From Cyrtodaria siliqua (Eukaryota > Mollusca > Bivalvia > Adapedonta > Hiatellidae): 64,000 bases of DNA. Shown here one piece after another: positions 11,641-23,290 of the stretch. Each line of letters starts with the position of its first letter. Position 1 is the stretch's first letter. The translations under genes were made by a program, and so were the position numbers. The notes below the pieces were generated by a model that was not told the origin of the DNA, searched no databases, and was given only the letters and a program-made list of their open reading frames with translations. The stretch is taken from NCBI GenBank assembly GCA_037043455.1, contig JAWPHD010010359.1:1-64000 (forward strand). Direction: 5' to 3'.

Positions 11641-12580
11641 AATGATATCGATTGATAACCAACAAAATTGTAACCTACACTATGGTAACCTACATACCGT
11701 TAACCAACATAATGGCAACCAACGTAACAAACATAACGGTAAACTTACTATGTAACGGTAACCTACATAACGGTAACCTACATAAACGGTAACCAGCATA
11801 ACGATAACCTACATAAACGGTAACCTACATAACGGTAACCTACAGTAACGGTAACCTAAATAACGGTAACCTACATCACGGTAACCTACATAAACGGTAA
11901 CTTACATAACGGTATCCTACAGTAACGGTAACCTAAATAACGGTAACCTACATAACGGTAAACTACATAACGGTAACCTAAATAACGGTAACCTACATAA
12001 TGGTAACCTAAATAACGGTAACCTACATAACGGTAACCTACATAATGGTGACCCTAATTGTTACTTAAATAATGGAAACCATAATATTATTACCTGCATA
12101 ACGATAACATACAAAACAATAACATAACTAACGATAACCTACATAATCGTAACTTACACAACGGTAACTGACATAACGGTAACCTACATAACGGTAACCT
12201 ACATAATGGTGACCCTAATTGTTACTCAAATAATGGGAACCCTAATATAATTACCTGCATAACGATAACATACAAAACAATAACATAAATAACGATAACC
12301 TACATAATGGTAACTTACACAACGGTAACTGACATAACGGTAACCTACATAATGGTAACTTACATAATGGTAACTGACATAATAGTATCTGTAACATACA
12401 TAACGGTAACTGACATAATGGTAACTGACATAATGGTAACTGACATAACGGTAACTGACATAACGGTAACGTACATAATGGTAACTGACATAATAGTAAC
12501 TGTAACATACATAACGGTAACTGACATAAAGGTAACTGACATAACGGTAACTGACATAACGGTAACTGACATAACGGTAA
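11641..12580. repeat. 15-bp satellite with GGTAACTGACATAAC variant
   Basis: The array continues the F1 3' end. The left part has CCTACATA units, less regular than at 1195. A segment with GGTGACCC and TGTTAC occurs twice (about 12046 and 12210). The right part (12305-12577) switches to the variant GGTAACTGACATAAC. Open frames on both strands here simply reflect the repeat. Confidence 0.9.
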
Positions 12581-13228
12581 GTATCTACGAATACAAAACA
12601 AATACAGGGTGTGGGGTGCTAGCATAATGTCTCTCTTGTGTACGCTTTCAAAACGCTCTAGCTACGCCCCTGGCTGGTGTATGTCGCCTCTTGAATGATC
12701 TGTTTTTTAAATATGTAAACAAGGGAGTTACAAGCAGGTGTGATGACGCCTGATATATACTGAGTGCATTTTGGGAATATTTCCCAACATTTTAATACTG
12801 TTAAGTTAATGATTTAGCCTGTATTTTCTAAAAATTAAATAAAATGGAAAACCGAATGAAAAATAGTAGTTCCACAACACCGCTCCACCGTGCATATATG
12901 GATCTTTTTTGGAATATGTACGCAGCTGCGTACTTTGCGTACAGGTAGCTACGTCCCTGCATAATTAAAATAGTGTGTTCTTCGGGAATTAAAATCAAAA
13001 TAAATGTAAACACATTGCAAAACTATTATTTAATCACGAACAAAACATTTCAAACAGAATTACACAAAACTTTTTTATCCTTTGATTTCCTTTCAAAGAA
13101 CATAATATTATCCTTTCAATACTTCCTTCAACATTTCAAACACAATTACAAAACACAATTACAAAACACAAAAACACAAAACAATAATTGTAAACATTTT
13201 GAAATATTAATATCAAGCAACAAGTTAC
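12581..13228. other. No gene seen
   Basis: About 650 bp of AT-rich sequence lies here. Short tandem AAAACACAATTAC units occur near 13140-13180. No ORF resembles a known protein. Confidence 0.5.
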
Positions 13229-14410
13229 ACTTAGTGTATACTGTGTACATGACCTATCGAGACTACACGTAGTGTATACCGTATACATGAAATATAGAGA
13301 CTACACGTAGTGTATACCGTATACATGACATATAGAGACTACACGTAGTGTATACTGTGTACATGACATATCGAGACTGCACGTAGAGTATACTGTGTAC
13401 ATGACATATCGAAGTATACTATGTACATGGCATATCGAAACAACACGTAGTGTATACCGTATACATGACATATAGAGACTACACGTAGTGTATACTGTGT
13501 ACATGACATATCGAGACTACACGTAGTGTATACTGTGTACATGACATATCGAAGTATACTATGTACATGACCTATCGAGACTACACGTAGTGTATGCCGT
13601 ATACATGACATATTGAGAATACACGTAGTGTATACTGTGTACATGACATATCGAGACTGCACGTAGAGTATACTGTGTACATGACATATCGAAGTATACT
13701 ATGTACATGGTATATCGAGACAACACGTAGTGTATTCTGTGTAAATGACATATCGAGGTATACTATGAACATGACATATCGAGACAACACGTAGTGTATA
13801 CTGTGTACATGACATATCCAGACTACACGTAGTGTATATTGTGAACATGACATATCAAGACTAAACGTAGAGTATACTGTGTACATGACTTATCGAGACA
13901 ACACGTAGTGTACACAGTGTATATGACATATCGAGATTACACGTAGTGTATACTGTGTACATGACATATCAAAACTACACGTAGTGTATACTGTGTAGAT
14001 GACATATCTAGGTATACTGTGTACATGACATATCGAGACAACACGTACTGTATACTGTGTACATGACATATCGAGACTACACGTAGTGTATACTGTGAAC
14101 ATGACATATCGAGACTACATGTAGTGTATACTGTGCACATGACATATCGATACTACACGTAGTGTATACTGTGTACATGACATATCGAGACAACCTGTAA
14201 GCCGGTATACTGTGTACATGACATATCGAGACTACACGTTGTGTATACTGTGTACATGACATACCGAGACAACCTGTAAGCCGGTATATGTGTACATGAC
14301 ATATCGAAACAACCTGTACGCCGGTATACTGTGTGCATGACATATCGAGACAACATGTAAGCCAGTATACTGTGTACATGACATAACGAGACAACCTGTA
14401 AGCCGGTTAT
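13229..14410. repeat. 38-bp satellite with TACACGTAGTGTA dyad
   Basis: The unit is 38 bp with core ACACGTAGTGTATACTGTGT and then ACATGACATATCGAGACT. Each unit contains the 13-bp dyad TACACGTAGTGTA next to the palindrome GTATAC. Shorter units lacking the dyad recur (CGAAGTATACTATGTACATG). From about 14190 the array changes to a variant with CCTGTAAGCCGGTATACTGT. It is unrelated in sequence to the 38-bp satellite at 3796. Confidence 0.95.
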
Positions 14411-14614
14411 TGTTTATATTTTTGAATTTTATAGAACTATATGCTAATGTTCCATAAAATTCAAAATAGCAATGATAATCTATACATACATACATATCAT
14501 GACACCATGAGGTTATAAAGACTTGAGTCTTGACACAAACTAACATCATGGCCCTGTATCAATTTTCATCCCAGCTAACATACAGTGGAATAAGAAATGT
14601 AAAGTGATCTTAGG
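14411..14614. other. No gene seen
   Basis: About 200 bp of AT-rich spacer with no recognisable element. Confidence 0.5.
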
Positions 14615-14795
14615 TAATTGAATTGAATGTTGTTTAACGGCTCATCAACACAGTATATGTTATTTAGAGCCGCCCCAGAGAGCGGGTAAGGATATATAGG
14701 AATCCGGGAACCGTGCCCTACTCTTAATAGATTCCTATGGTTCTTTAACGTGCTCGGAGGATAGACCGATACACGGGACCGACCGGTGAATACGA
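14615..14795 (-). mobile_element. SINE family 1, 5'-truncated copy
   Basis: Read on the minus strand, this is the 3' part of the SINE seen complete at 49027. Shared landmarks are TATCCTCCGAGCACGTTAAA, GAACCATAGGAATCTAT, AGTAGGGCACGGTTCC, GAGCCGTTAAACAACATTC and a terminal AATTCAATT tail. The tRNA-like head is missing. Confidence 0.85.
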
Positions 14796-15048
14796 TTTAT
14801 TAAATTTCTCTTTTAAATTTTAACATTATATTTTTTATAAGTAAGCACACATTTTTGTATTCTGAAATATGTTCAGGGCTTATATTCATAACTTTGTGTA
14901 GACTATATATATATATTGTTTGTAAATACTTTGGTTTAATCAAGCGTTTTCTACTTTCGGACATTCAATAATATATTGAAATTCATCTCCAACTGTTTTA
15001 TTACATACGGGACCGGGGTATGTTGCACACGTAAAACATTGTCACAAT
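14796..15048. other. No gene seen
   Basis: AT-rich spacer of about 250 bp without recognisable features. Confidence 0.5.
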
Positions 15049-15278
15049 ACAATATCATGATCATCGTCATCGTCATCGTCACCGGGCAGGATGATACCTA
15101 ACCCTGCAATCATGAGTGTGATTTAGGGGACCAGTAGACTATACTGCGTACCGGGTACCAGTCTACTTGGTCCTATCGAAATACATAGGTATACGGTTGA
15201 CCTGGGATTCGAACCCGCAGCAGTGAGTGGCGAAGGTTTACAACGCAACGTCGTCCATTCGGCCACGGAGACGCTACT
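15049..15278 (-). mobile_element. tRNA-derived SINE (Ser/Leu-like head)
   Basis: On the minus strand the head reads GTCTCCGTGGCCGAATGGAC, a good Pol III A box (TGGCCGAATGG), followed about 45 nt later by the B box GGGTTCGAATCCC. The A-to-B distance fits a class II tRNA ancestor. The body runs through GTATACCTATG and ACTGGTACCCGGTACGCAG and ends in a (GATGAC)n tail near 15058-15080, as SINEs commonly end in simple repeats. No target duplication was identified. Confidence 0.7.
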
Positions 15279-15299
15279 TAGAAATAGACTGATTTACGT

Positions 15300-16065
15300 C
15301 TCTGACCAGGCACGTCTATATATTATGAACAGGCACGTCTATATATTATGACCAGGCACGTCTATATATTATGAACAGGCACGTCTATATATTATGACCA
15401 GGCACGTCTATATATTATGAACAGGCACGTCTATATATTATGACCAGGCACACGTCTATATATTATGAACAGGCACGTCTATATATTATGACCAAGCACG
15501 TCTATATATTATTACCAGGCACGTCTATAAATTATGAACAGACGCGTCTGTATATTATGAACAGACGCGTCTATATATTATGAACAGGCGCGTCTATATA
15601 TTATGAACAGACGCGTCTATATATTATGAACAGACGCGTCTATATATTATGACCAGGCACGTCTCTATATTATGAACAGACACGTCTATATATTATGAAC
15701 AGACGCGTCTATATATTATGAACAGGCGCGTCTATATATTATGAACAGACGCGTCTATATATTATGAACAGACGCGTCTATATATTATGAACAGGCGCGT
15801 CTATATATTATGAACAGACGCGTCTGTATATTATGAACAGGCACGTCTATATATTATGACCTGGCACGTCTATATATTATGAACAGGCACGTCTATATAT
15901 TATGAACAGGTGCGTCTATATATTATGAACAGACGCGTCTATATATTATGAACAGACGCGTCTATATATTATGAACAGACGCGTCTGTATATTATGAACA
16001 GGCGCGTCTGTATATTATGAACAGACGCGTCTATATATTATGAATAGACGCGTCTATGTATTATC
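15300..16065. repeat. 23-bp satellite with AGACGCGTCT palindrome
   Basis: The unit is 23 bp: GAACAGACGCGTCT followed by ATATATTAT. The left third instead carries GGCACGTCT and alternates GACCAGG and GAACAGG units, forming a 46-bp dimer. To the right, units carry AGACGCGTCT, a perfect 10-bp palindrome around ACGCGT. One unit near 15447 has a two-base CA insertion. Confidence 0.95.
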
Positions 16066-16470
16066 GCACTGAATTGTGGAAATTATATGACTTTAATTCC
16101 ATAAACAACTGAGAAAATTGCCAGCTATGATAACTACAATACATATATATGCTTTTGTAAACACTATGAGCAGATGTTTAGCTAGTTTGGGTATCGCGTG
16201 TTTGCCACAACTCGTCAATATTAAAAACAGAAACAAAAGTATCTATACAAAAGTACTGAAATGCGTCGATGGTTCTTATGGGATTTGAACCCACATAGAT
16301 TCAAGTGAAAGTCGAATTTTTGATCCAAACAAAGCGAAGTTACCATTTGACTATGCCAGTATTCAAGTTAATGCGGAGACAATTTACCATAGAATTAATT
16401 GTAGGCCGATCTGTTTTGCAATTTCATACTTTGTGTAGTCTAAGGCAAATAACTGTTACTCGCAAACTAT
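16066..16470. repeat. F1-like fragment around a type-A module
   Basis: The segment from about 16200 to 16470 has the type-A module and the downstream landmark GTCTAAGGCAAATAACTGTTAC and GAGTGTTTCA, as in other F1 copies, but flanks diverge quickly. It is an older copy. Confidence 0.6.
16253..16362 (-). ncRNA. Type-A T-arm hairpin module
   Basis: On the minus strand the 3' strand reads AGAACCATCGACGCATTTCAGTAC in two overlapping parts with the 5' strand ATACTGGCATAGTCAAATGG. The hairpin TGTGGG-loop-CCCATA keeps the B-box GTTCAAATC. The internal variable segment is longer and diverged, while stems are kept, which is informative for structure. Confidence 0.5.
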
Positions 16471-17340
16471 GAGTGTTTCATGGACTTTAGTCAGTTGTAT
16501 TTATATAGAAATGTCCGGCTGTATGACAATAAAGAACTGCTTCTGCTTTTCTGTCAATTGATGCGAAAGACCTCGGAAAATATGAATCAAATGGCCGACA
16601 GCTAAAGAAATTCTCGATTGAACATTATTTTTTTATGAATTCTGCTGTATGCTGTTTTATCAGGGTGTACATCATGGTTTTATTTATTTATTTTCATTAT
16701 TTTTACAGACGCGAAAAAAATGACATTTTTAAATTCAAATTAAACATGCAATATTTATCAGTCATGCCGCATAAAGAGTACAATATGTCAGAATGCTTCG
16801 AATCATTTTATTTGATGTAAGCTCATGTGTTGTCAATCTTTCCTCGAACATATAAAACATGCCTGGCCCGAGTAAAACCCGTTTTACAATCTACGGGACA
16901 TAGCTTTTGTTTACTATAATTGCAATTATATTATTCTTGCATGCCAGATACGGGTATGCGGGTATCCGCGTTTTACACGGGGGATGGAAAGTCTTATCTT
17001 TATGGGTAAAGATAAAAGTTTTTATTACATTTTCATCGGTGAAAGATTGGGATTTCTCAATGAAAGAATATTCATAATCGCTAAATAGTATCAACTAACT
17101 GTGACGTTGAGTTATGACGTCAATAAAGTGGTGCTGACGTCGACGTCATCCGCCGATAGCGTTCAATAAAGCGAATAATTTCGGTTAAAATCATGCACAA
17201 ACTGATTTAAAATGTAATAAATGTAATAAACAGATTATTTAACTGCTGGGATCGATTATAGACAAATCTTTCACTCGATGGTAGACATGTAAAATGTTAC
17301 TTATTGGCGACGTCTACGCACAAAATGTCAATGATATGCA
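16471..17340. other. No gene seen; CRE-like motifs near 17114-17150
   Basis: About 870 bp of AT-rich DNA lies here. Short ORFs (16635-16820; 17094-16891 on minus) have no recognisable homology. TATGACGTCAATA at 17114 and GACGTCGACGTCAT near 17137 are CRE-like and lie about 200 bp before a foldback. I cannot assign a function. Confidence 0.45.
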
Positions 17341-17500
17341 AGAAAAAGAATCTGTCATGGGTATTCGGTTCAGATAGGGAATTCCAACCCGAGGTATAAG
17401 TGTTTTTATGGCTCTGGCAGGGTTCCGATTAAAACACTTATACCGAAGGTTGGAATTCCCTATCTAACCGAATACCCATGATAGATTCTTTTCTTGCAAA
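17341..17500. repeat. Foldback, arms about 65 bp
   Basis: The left arm includes ATGGGTATTCGGTTCAGATA, GGGAATTCCAACC and GGTATAAGTGTTTT. The right arm is the reverse complement (AAAACACTTATACC, GGTTGGAATTCCC, TATCTAACCGAATACCCATG) with a loop of about 25 bases at 17414-17436. It may be a MITE; no target duplication was resolved. Confidence 0.8.
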
Positions 17501-17577
17501 TCAGAGACATGTTGTGCGTTGACGCCGTCAGCTACTAACGTCTTGCATGTTTTCCTGCATACCGGATGTTGGAGCGT

Positions 17578-17658
17578 TTTAACCCATATACAATCAAGTG
17601 GCATTTGAGTTATGTAATAACAAAGCGAAGTAACCATCTGACAATTATATAAAAGACA
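17578..17658 (-). repeat. Truncated type-A module fragment
   Basis: The minus strand keeps TCAGATGGTTACTTCGCTTT and ACTTGATTGTATATGGGTT but the B-box half is replaced by unrelated sequence. It therefore lost the right half of the module. Confidence 0.55.
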
Positions 17659-17775
17659 GGGCCCGTATTCATGAAGCAACTTAAGCGGGAAATATTATTT
17701 AAGTCAAAATTTAAGATGTTTGTAAAACATGTTTTTAAATATCCTTATTAGACATTTGCGAATTACTACGACTAC
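17659..17775. mobile_element. GGGCCCGTATTCAT MITE, left part
   Basis: The sequence starts GGGCCCGTATTCATGAAGC and then TTAAGTCAAAATTTAAGATG, matching the left part of the complete 161-bp MITE at 29050. A degenerate right end of the same family lies at 22810-22985, so this copy may have been split by later insertions. Confidence 0.65.
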
Positions 17776-18109
17776 GACAGTGGACATCGCAGTAAGGACA
17801 AATTAGAAGGGTCATCTCAAAACAAACAAGCACATTTTATCTGCTTAATTTTATATTTTATTAAGGCCAAACTTGAATGTTACATGTTTTTTTTGGCACA
17901 TGAACAGTTTAAAATAGAAGTTTATCCGTTATAAATATACAACACCTATCATTTAAAAGAAAGATAATTACATCTACATCTTTGCATGATCAATGTTCGA
18001 CATTAAAATACGTAAAATCAATATGCAGCACAGAATCAAAATTTAAATTTACAAATTAAAGACATTCCTTGTCAAGATTTAATATTGGACATTCATGACC
18101 AACTCTTTC

Positions 18110-19010
18110 TTGAAACATTATTGATGGAGATTAGAGGAAAAACAATATCCTACTCGTCATTTCTTATAAAAACAAGAAGATAAAACTGAAGCAAAACTAT
18201 TACGAGAAATAGAGATATTGGAAAAACAATTAGATATTGATTTAATAAGCTTTGAAAGAGAAGGAAACGTTTGTTTGAATTGAGACAAAAAAAAACTGAA
18301 TGGACTTAAGATCAAAAGCCAAATGGTTAGGTGAAGGGGAGAAAGTAACTAACTATTTTTGTAATTTAGAAAACAGGAATTTTGTAAGTACCTTCCCTAA
18401 TTTCAAATGACGGAAATATTTTAAAATCAAGAATCTATATTAAAAGAAACTTGAAACTTTTATCACTCCTTGTATTCACACAAACCAGTAAAAAATATAA
18501 ATTTAAATGAATTGTTTAGAGATTTTCCTATACCCAAGCTAACTAGAGAGCAGCAACAAAATTTACAAGGCCCAATATAATTACATGAACTATTATTTTG
18601 TTTAAAAAAGGCAAAAAATCTTAAAAGTCCTGGCTCGAGTGGTTATACCATGGAATTTTATAAGTTTTTCTGGATAGATATAGGAATTCTCCTCTTGAGA
18701 TCTATGAACCATGGTTTATTGAAAGGTGAATTATCAGTCTCTCAAAAAGACAAACAAAGATAGACATTATTTAAAAAACTTGAGACCAATATCTTTATTA
18801 AACTGTTCTTATGAATTATCATCAGCATGCATTGCACAACGTTTAAAACAAGTACTACCTTTGCTTATAAATGATGATCAGACCGGCTTTTTGGCGGGGA
18901 GATATATAGGTGAAAATACACGTTCCATTTATGATTTGTTCTATTACACTGAGAATCAAAGTACCGAAGGTACTGAGTGCATGGTGAAGTATGATGAAAT
19001 TGCGTCTTAG
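18110..19010 (+). pseudogene. Tx1/L1-like LINE reverse transcriptase relic
   Basis: Fragments of one LINE ORF2 are spread over several frames. At 18300 the frame gives RSKAKWLGEGEKVTNYFCNL, the typical pre-RT linker of L1/Tx1-type elements. At 18610 to 18720 another segment gives LKSPGSSGYTMEFYKFFW, the conserved region before the fingers. From 18726 an open frame gives NLRPISLLN and DQTGFLAGRYIGENTR, RT motifs of this clade. Stops and frameshifts separate the pieces, and the catalytic region is lost after 19010. It is inactive. Family-level assignment is from these motifs; the exact clade is inference. Confidence 0.85.
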
Positions 19011-20220
19011 AATAAGGTCTTGTTTGATTACAATGTAACCGGAACTGGATTCAAAATCCATACTGTTTGTTTACAACAGTTTTGATAAATCCTGAACAAG
19101 ATTTGAGAAACCGCAAATCCTGCTCTCGGATTCGTGCAGATTCAAGACGGATCATTCGGAACACTTCGGCTAATGATGCTACGAATGACAACAGATCAGG
19201 CCTAAAAAAAGTGTTTGTTTCGGGTAACAACTTCAAAAAAATGAGGTAGGGTAGGGATTTTTTTTTTATTTATGTTTTTTCTCTCTAACTTTGGATGGCT
19301 AAAACAGAACCTTTACTGGACCTTGGAACAAGGTATGTATTGAATGTTCCATGAATTAACTGTTATTTCATTAAATAAATTAAACATTCAATAGTAAATA
19401 AACTTAATAAACCTGACAATCCTGTATCACTAATCAAAAGCTGTTCTTGTGTACACTGGTCACAGATAATGTTTTGCCATTTGCAGGCTTTGAAGGACAG
19501 ATTTAAATTCAATAATTTCAAGACATATTAAGGCTTTTAATATTAAGATTTACTCAAGGGTCAAAATATTCATAAAGACCAAGTATTCATAATTTTATTT
19601 TTATTTACCAAGTAATTTATATTAACTTGTTAACTAGGGTTAAACAACAAACCACATTAGAAATACACTCACAAAATATTGATGACTATTAAATAGTTCT
19701 GTGTGTTTACTCAATTAAGTATTTTGTTCATGATGACGCTGATATCATTTCATTCATTTATATTTACTTTTTTAATGTAAGTCCTTGTATAACACATACA
19801 AAACTAGAAACATCCATTTGACCATAAATCACATTTAATTGCTTCACGCGCAGTTAAAACTATGACGTTTCAAGAAAAAATAAGTGACGTGTGACGTGAG
19901 TATACCATAAAAGGTTAGGAAGGCGAGGCTAAACGTTTACGCTGTCCCATTTGCCGTGATAATATAGGTATTATTCTGTATTTTTTATCAGTTTAGAAAA
20001 GAAAATGGTTGAGAAACGGGACATATGGGTATTGATTGAGTACAATAATAATATAAATATAAGGAATACATTTTATTTTTTTAACATTCATGGGACTATG
20101 AATGGATTCACTTACTTTGCACGTGACCGAAGTTATTCAGTGCCATGAAGGTTAAAAAAAAATGTATTCCTTAAATACATTGGATTGAGCAATAATGTAG
20201 TGGTTTAGTGGTAAATGTAT
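19011..20220. other. No gene seen
   Basis: About 1.2 kb of AT-rich sequence with only short ORFs (19067-19249 and shadows) is present. I recognise no protein, RNA gene or repeat family shared with the rest of the window. Confidence 0.5.
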
Positions 20221-20280
20221 AATCTGATGAAGACCTTTGGCCGAAAGCTAATAAATTGAATAAACACATAGACATCTCAC
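20214..20280 (+). other. Hammerhead-like core, Penelope-style sequence (weak)
   Basis: The string CTGATGAAGACCTTTGGCC is followed directly by GAAA. CTGATGA, a short stem-loop and GAAA are the conserved core of hammerhead ribozymes, and similar strings occur in Penelope-like retroelements. Stem II here has one mismatch, and I cannot find a convincing cleavage-site strand. I regard it as a degenerate relic at best. Confidence 0.2.
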
Positions 20281-20319
20281 ATACAGATCACTATGGGTCG
20301 CAAAAGTAGAAGCAACCCT

Positions 20320-20490
20320 TTTTTTAGGTCTCAGATTATTGAGATCAGGCCAAAAAAATAAGTGTGTTTCCCCTCGGCCGAACGACCCTAAACTTTTTTA
20401 AACAAAACAAAAAACCTACCCACCTACCCTATTTTATTTAGAGCTGCTAGGGGAAACACACTTCTTTTTTGGTCTAATACAGATTGTGTA
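20320..20490. repeat. Foldback with AAGTGTGTTTCCCCT arms
   Basis: CCAAAAAAATAAGTGTGTTT and CCCCT are mirrored by AGGGGAAACACACTTCTTTT about 100 bases later, giving arms of about 25 bp. The inner part holds AACCTACCCACCTACCC. It looks like a short MITE; a target duplication is not clear. Confidence 0.6.
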
Positions 20491-21640
20491 TCTTATCGTT
20501 TTTTTATATATCACTAATTGTTTCTTATTTATTCAGATTCATGTATAGTATCAATAAATCAATGCTATACAGAACTACATTATTGCTAAAATCTATTTTC
20601 AGTTTTAGCATTTGATTATAACGTACGGATTTACCAAACCAGATTCATCAAACCGGTTTCGGTTTTATTTATTTATTTATTTTGCATGGTGTTTTTACGC
20701 CATTTATCAACAGATCAATTAGGTTATGTATGGAGGCCAGTTTAATTGGTGGAGGAAGACCTCAGCTATTTGAGACAAACTCAGATACAAAATACCCCGC
20801 CATTCTGTCAAAGCTACGCAATTTCATCTAATGGGATTCAATTTCGGTACAGTCTGGCACAATCATGGATATACATGAGTAAGTAGATCTATGATTCATA
20901 AAACATCAAAGACCACATACCTTTAAGATTACTGTTCAAAATGTAATGACCTCCTCTCAAAGAGACGCGCGGGAATGGTTACCGTCCGTGTTATCGAGGT
21001 ATAGACAGGTGATGTGTACCAGTAGGGTACCAGATGAAATTTCGCGCGCAATTGGAAAAGGAATTACAAAGGATAGTTGCTTATGCGATAACCATTACTG
21101 ACCAAACCTATTAAATATTATATGAAGACTATAAAGGCCATGTCACAACATATATGTAAAGTTCTTAAATATATAAGTCCAAGAAAATTGGAAGATATGC
21201 GTTTGATGGCGTTGCAAGAGAAATAAAGTATAAAATTAACTGGTTACAACTCAATAAACTATCCTAGGAGATCAATACGGCGTATGAATATGTTAGACAT
21301 TTTTATGCAAGATCACGTGATGATCACGTGATGATGATGATTTATCTATTTATAAACCGCACAGCAAAACGATGGAACAATAGATGAAATAGCTACATAA
21401 ACAATATATAACTTAAACAATGTATCTAAGAAATTATTTGACATTTCTAAATGACATTACCTTATTTGTATCCGCACTAGAAAAGAAGAAACACCTGTTA
21501 AAATAAGGGTCTTCTTTTTCAGGCAATGCGTCGATTCATCAGAGAGGCTGTAGTCAGGATTCGTGAAAAAAAACATGGTTACTAAAGCTTGGTGAACAAG
21601 TTCACCATGCTAAAAATGATATACCAGGATTATTACTTCT
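20491..21640. other. No gene seen
   Basis: About 1.15 kb is AT-rich. It contains a small tandem ATCACGTGATG pair near 21311-21335. Nothing resembles a coding gene. Confidence 0.45.
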
Positions 21641-21649
21641 TGCAGACTT

Positions 21650-22808
21650 TGACTATAACACAGAGGTGTCACCATCACTATAGTACATAGGTGTCACCAT
21701 CACTGTAGCACAGAGTTGTCAACATCACTGTAACACAGATGTGTCACCATCACTGTAGCACAGAGGTGTCAACATCACTGTAACACAGAGGTGTCACCAT
21801 CACTATAGCACAGAGGTGTCACCATCACTGTAACACAAAGGTGTCACCATCGCTGTAACACAGAGGTGTCACCATTGCTGTAACACAGAGGTGTCACCAT
21901 CACTATAACACAGAGGTGTCAACATCACTATAACACAGAGGTGTCACCATCACAATCACTATAACACAGAGGTGTCACCATCACCATCACTATAACACAG
22001 AGGTGTCACCATCACTGTAACACAGAAGTGTCACCATCACCATCAGTATAACACAGAGGTGTCACCATCACTGTAACACAGATGTGTTACCATCACCATC
22101 ACTATAACACAAAGGTGTCACCATCACTATAACACAAAGGTATCACCATCACTATAACACAGAGGTGTCACCATCGCTATAACACAGATGCGTCACCATC
22201 AGCATCACTATAACACAGATGTGTCACCATCGCTATAACACAGATGTGTCACCATCACAATCACTATAACACAGAGGTGTCACCATCACCATCACTATAA
22301 CACAGAGGTGTCACCATCACCATCACTTTAACACAGCGGTGTCACCATCGCTATAACACAGATGTGTCACCATCACCATCACTGTAACACAGAGGTGTCA
22401 CCATCGCTATAACACAGAGGTGTCACCATCACCATCACTATAACACAGAGATGTCACTATACCAGGATTATTACTTATTGCAGACTTTGACTATGACACA
22501 GAGTTGTCACCATCACTATAACACAGAGGTGTCATCATCACTATAACACAGAGGTGTCACCATCGCTGCACCACAGAGGTGTCACCATCACTATAACACA
22601 GAGATGTCACTATACCAGGATTATTACCTATTGCAGACTTTGACTATAACACAGAGGTGTCACCATCACTATAACACAGAGTTGTCACCATCACTATAAC
22701 ACAGAGGTGTCACCATCACTATAACACAGAGGTGTCATCATCACTATAACACAGAGGTGTCACCATCACTGTACCGCAGAGGTGTCACCATCACTATAAC
22801 ACAGAGAT
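21650..22808. repeat. 25-bp satellite (CAGAGGTGTCACCATCACTA type)
   Basis: Units of 25 bp have the core ACACAGAGGTGTCACCATCA. Many have a 6-bp CACCAT expansion giving 31 bp. A longer module with ATACCAGGATTATTAC and TTGCAGACTTTGACTAT occurs three times (about 21622, 22455 and 22612), so the array has a higher-order layout seeded by that segment. No stop-free frame looks like a gene. Confidence 0.95.
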
Positions 22809-22809
22809 T

Positions 22810-22985
22810 GGCACTACAAACCATCTATTTTAAGATAAATAGTTAGCTGTAGGTTTAATTTATCCATAGCCTTATTATCTATATTTAGATTTCGTCTTAA
22901 ATCGATAGAAAAAGATGTTTAAAAAATTGATAAAATTTGACTTAAGTTAAGACATTGCTAAGAAGCTTTATGAATATGGACCAAG
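22810..22985. mobile_element. GGGCCCGTATTCAT MITE, degenerate right part
   Basis: The sequence has ACCATCTATTTTAAGATAAA and TAGCTGTAGGTTT, and ends CTAAGAAGCTTTATGAATAT, matching the right half of copies at 29050 and 42635. The terminal GGGCCC is mutated to GGACCA. It could be the other half of the copy beginning at 17659. Confidence 0.6.
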
Positions 22986-23089
22986 GAATCGGAATCATCG
23001 CCATTTACTTTTATTGTTAATAAATCGAATAAATGTTTGCCTGTGCGAATTAACACCCATTTGTTGTTTGCTGTTCTTTTAGAATGTAA

Positions 23090-23290
23090 CATATATTGGT
23101 ATAATTTGAAAACCTGAGGTTTTTAGAATATTTTGGAGAAAATGTCATAAATGTTTTATGTTTTTTTGAACAGAGTGAATTAAAACATGAGTTATTTTAC
23201 AGTTCATTCCGGTTTGATTATATCTCAAATTATAGCATGGCATTGGCGTAATATTCGGAAGGAAAATACACATTTAAAGAGTTCCACTAC
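23090..23290. repeat. F1 5' flank (copy c)
   Basis: This segment matches 40255-40465 almost exactly: AACCTGAGGTTTTTAGAAT, TTCATTCCGGTTTGATTATA and GCATTGGCGTAATATTCGG, ending CATTTAAAGAGTTCCAC. It defines the left part of F1 before the minisatellite. Confidence 0.85.

Noticed and set aside
13301..14549. Minus-strand ORFs with CHVHSI and YTLRVVSI repeats
   Set aside because: These are produced by the 38-bp satellite. Frames shift with unit variants and no domain is visible.
18726..19010. Independent small gene
   Set aside because: It is the in-frame remainder of a LINE reverse transcriptase whose earlier parts lie upstream in other frames.
20214..20280. Functional hammerhead ribozyme
   Set aside because: The CTGATGA and GAAA core strings are present, but stem II has a mismatch and no partner strand with a cleavage triplet was found. 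It was kept only as a weak feature.
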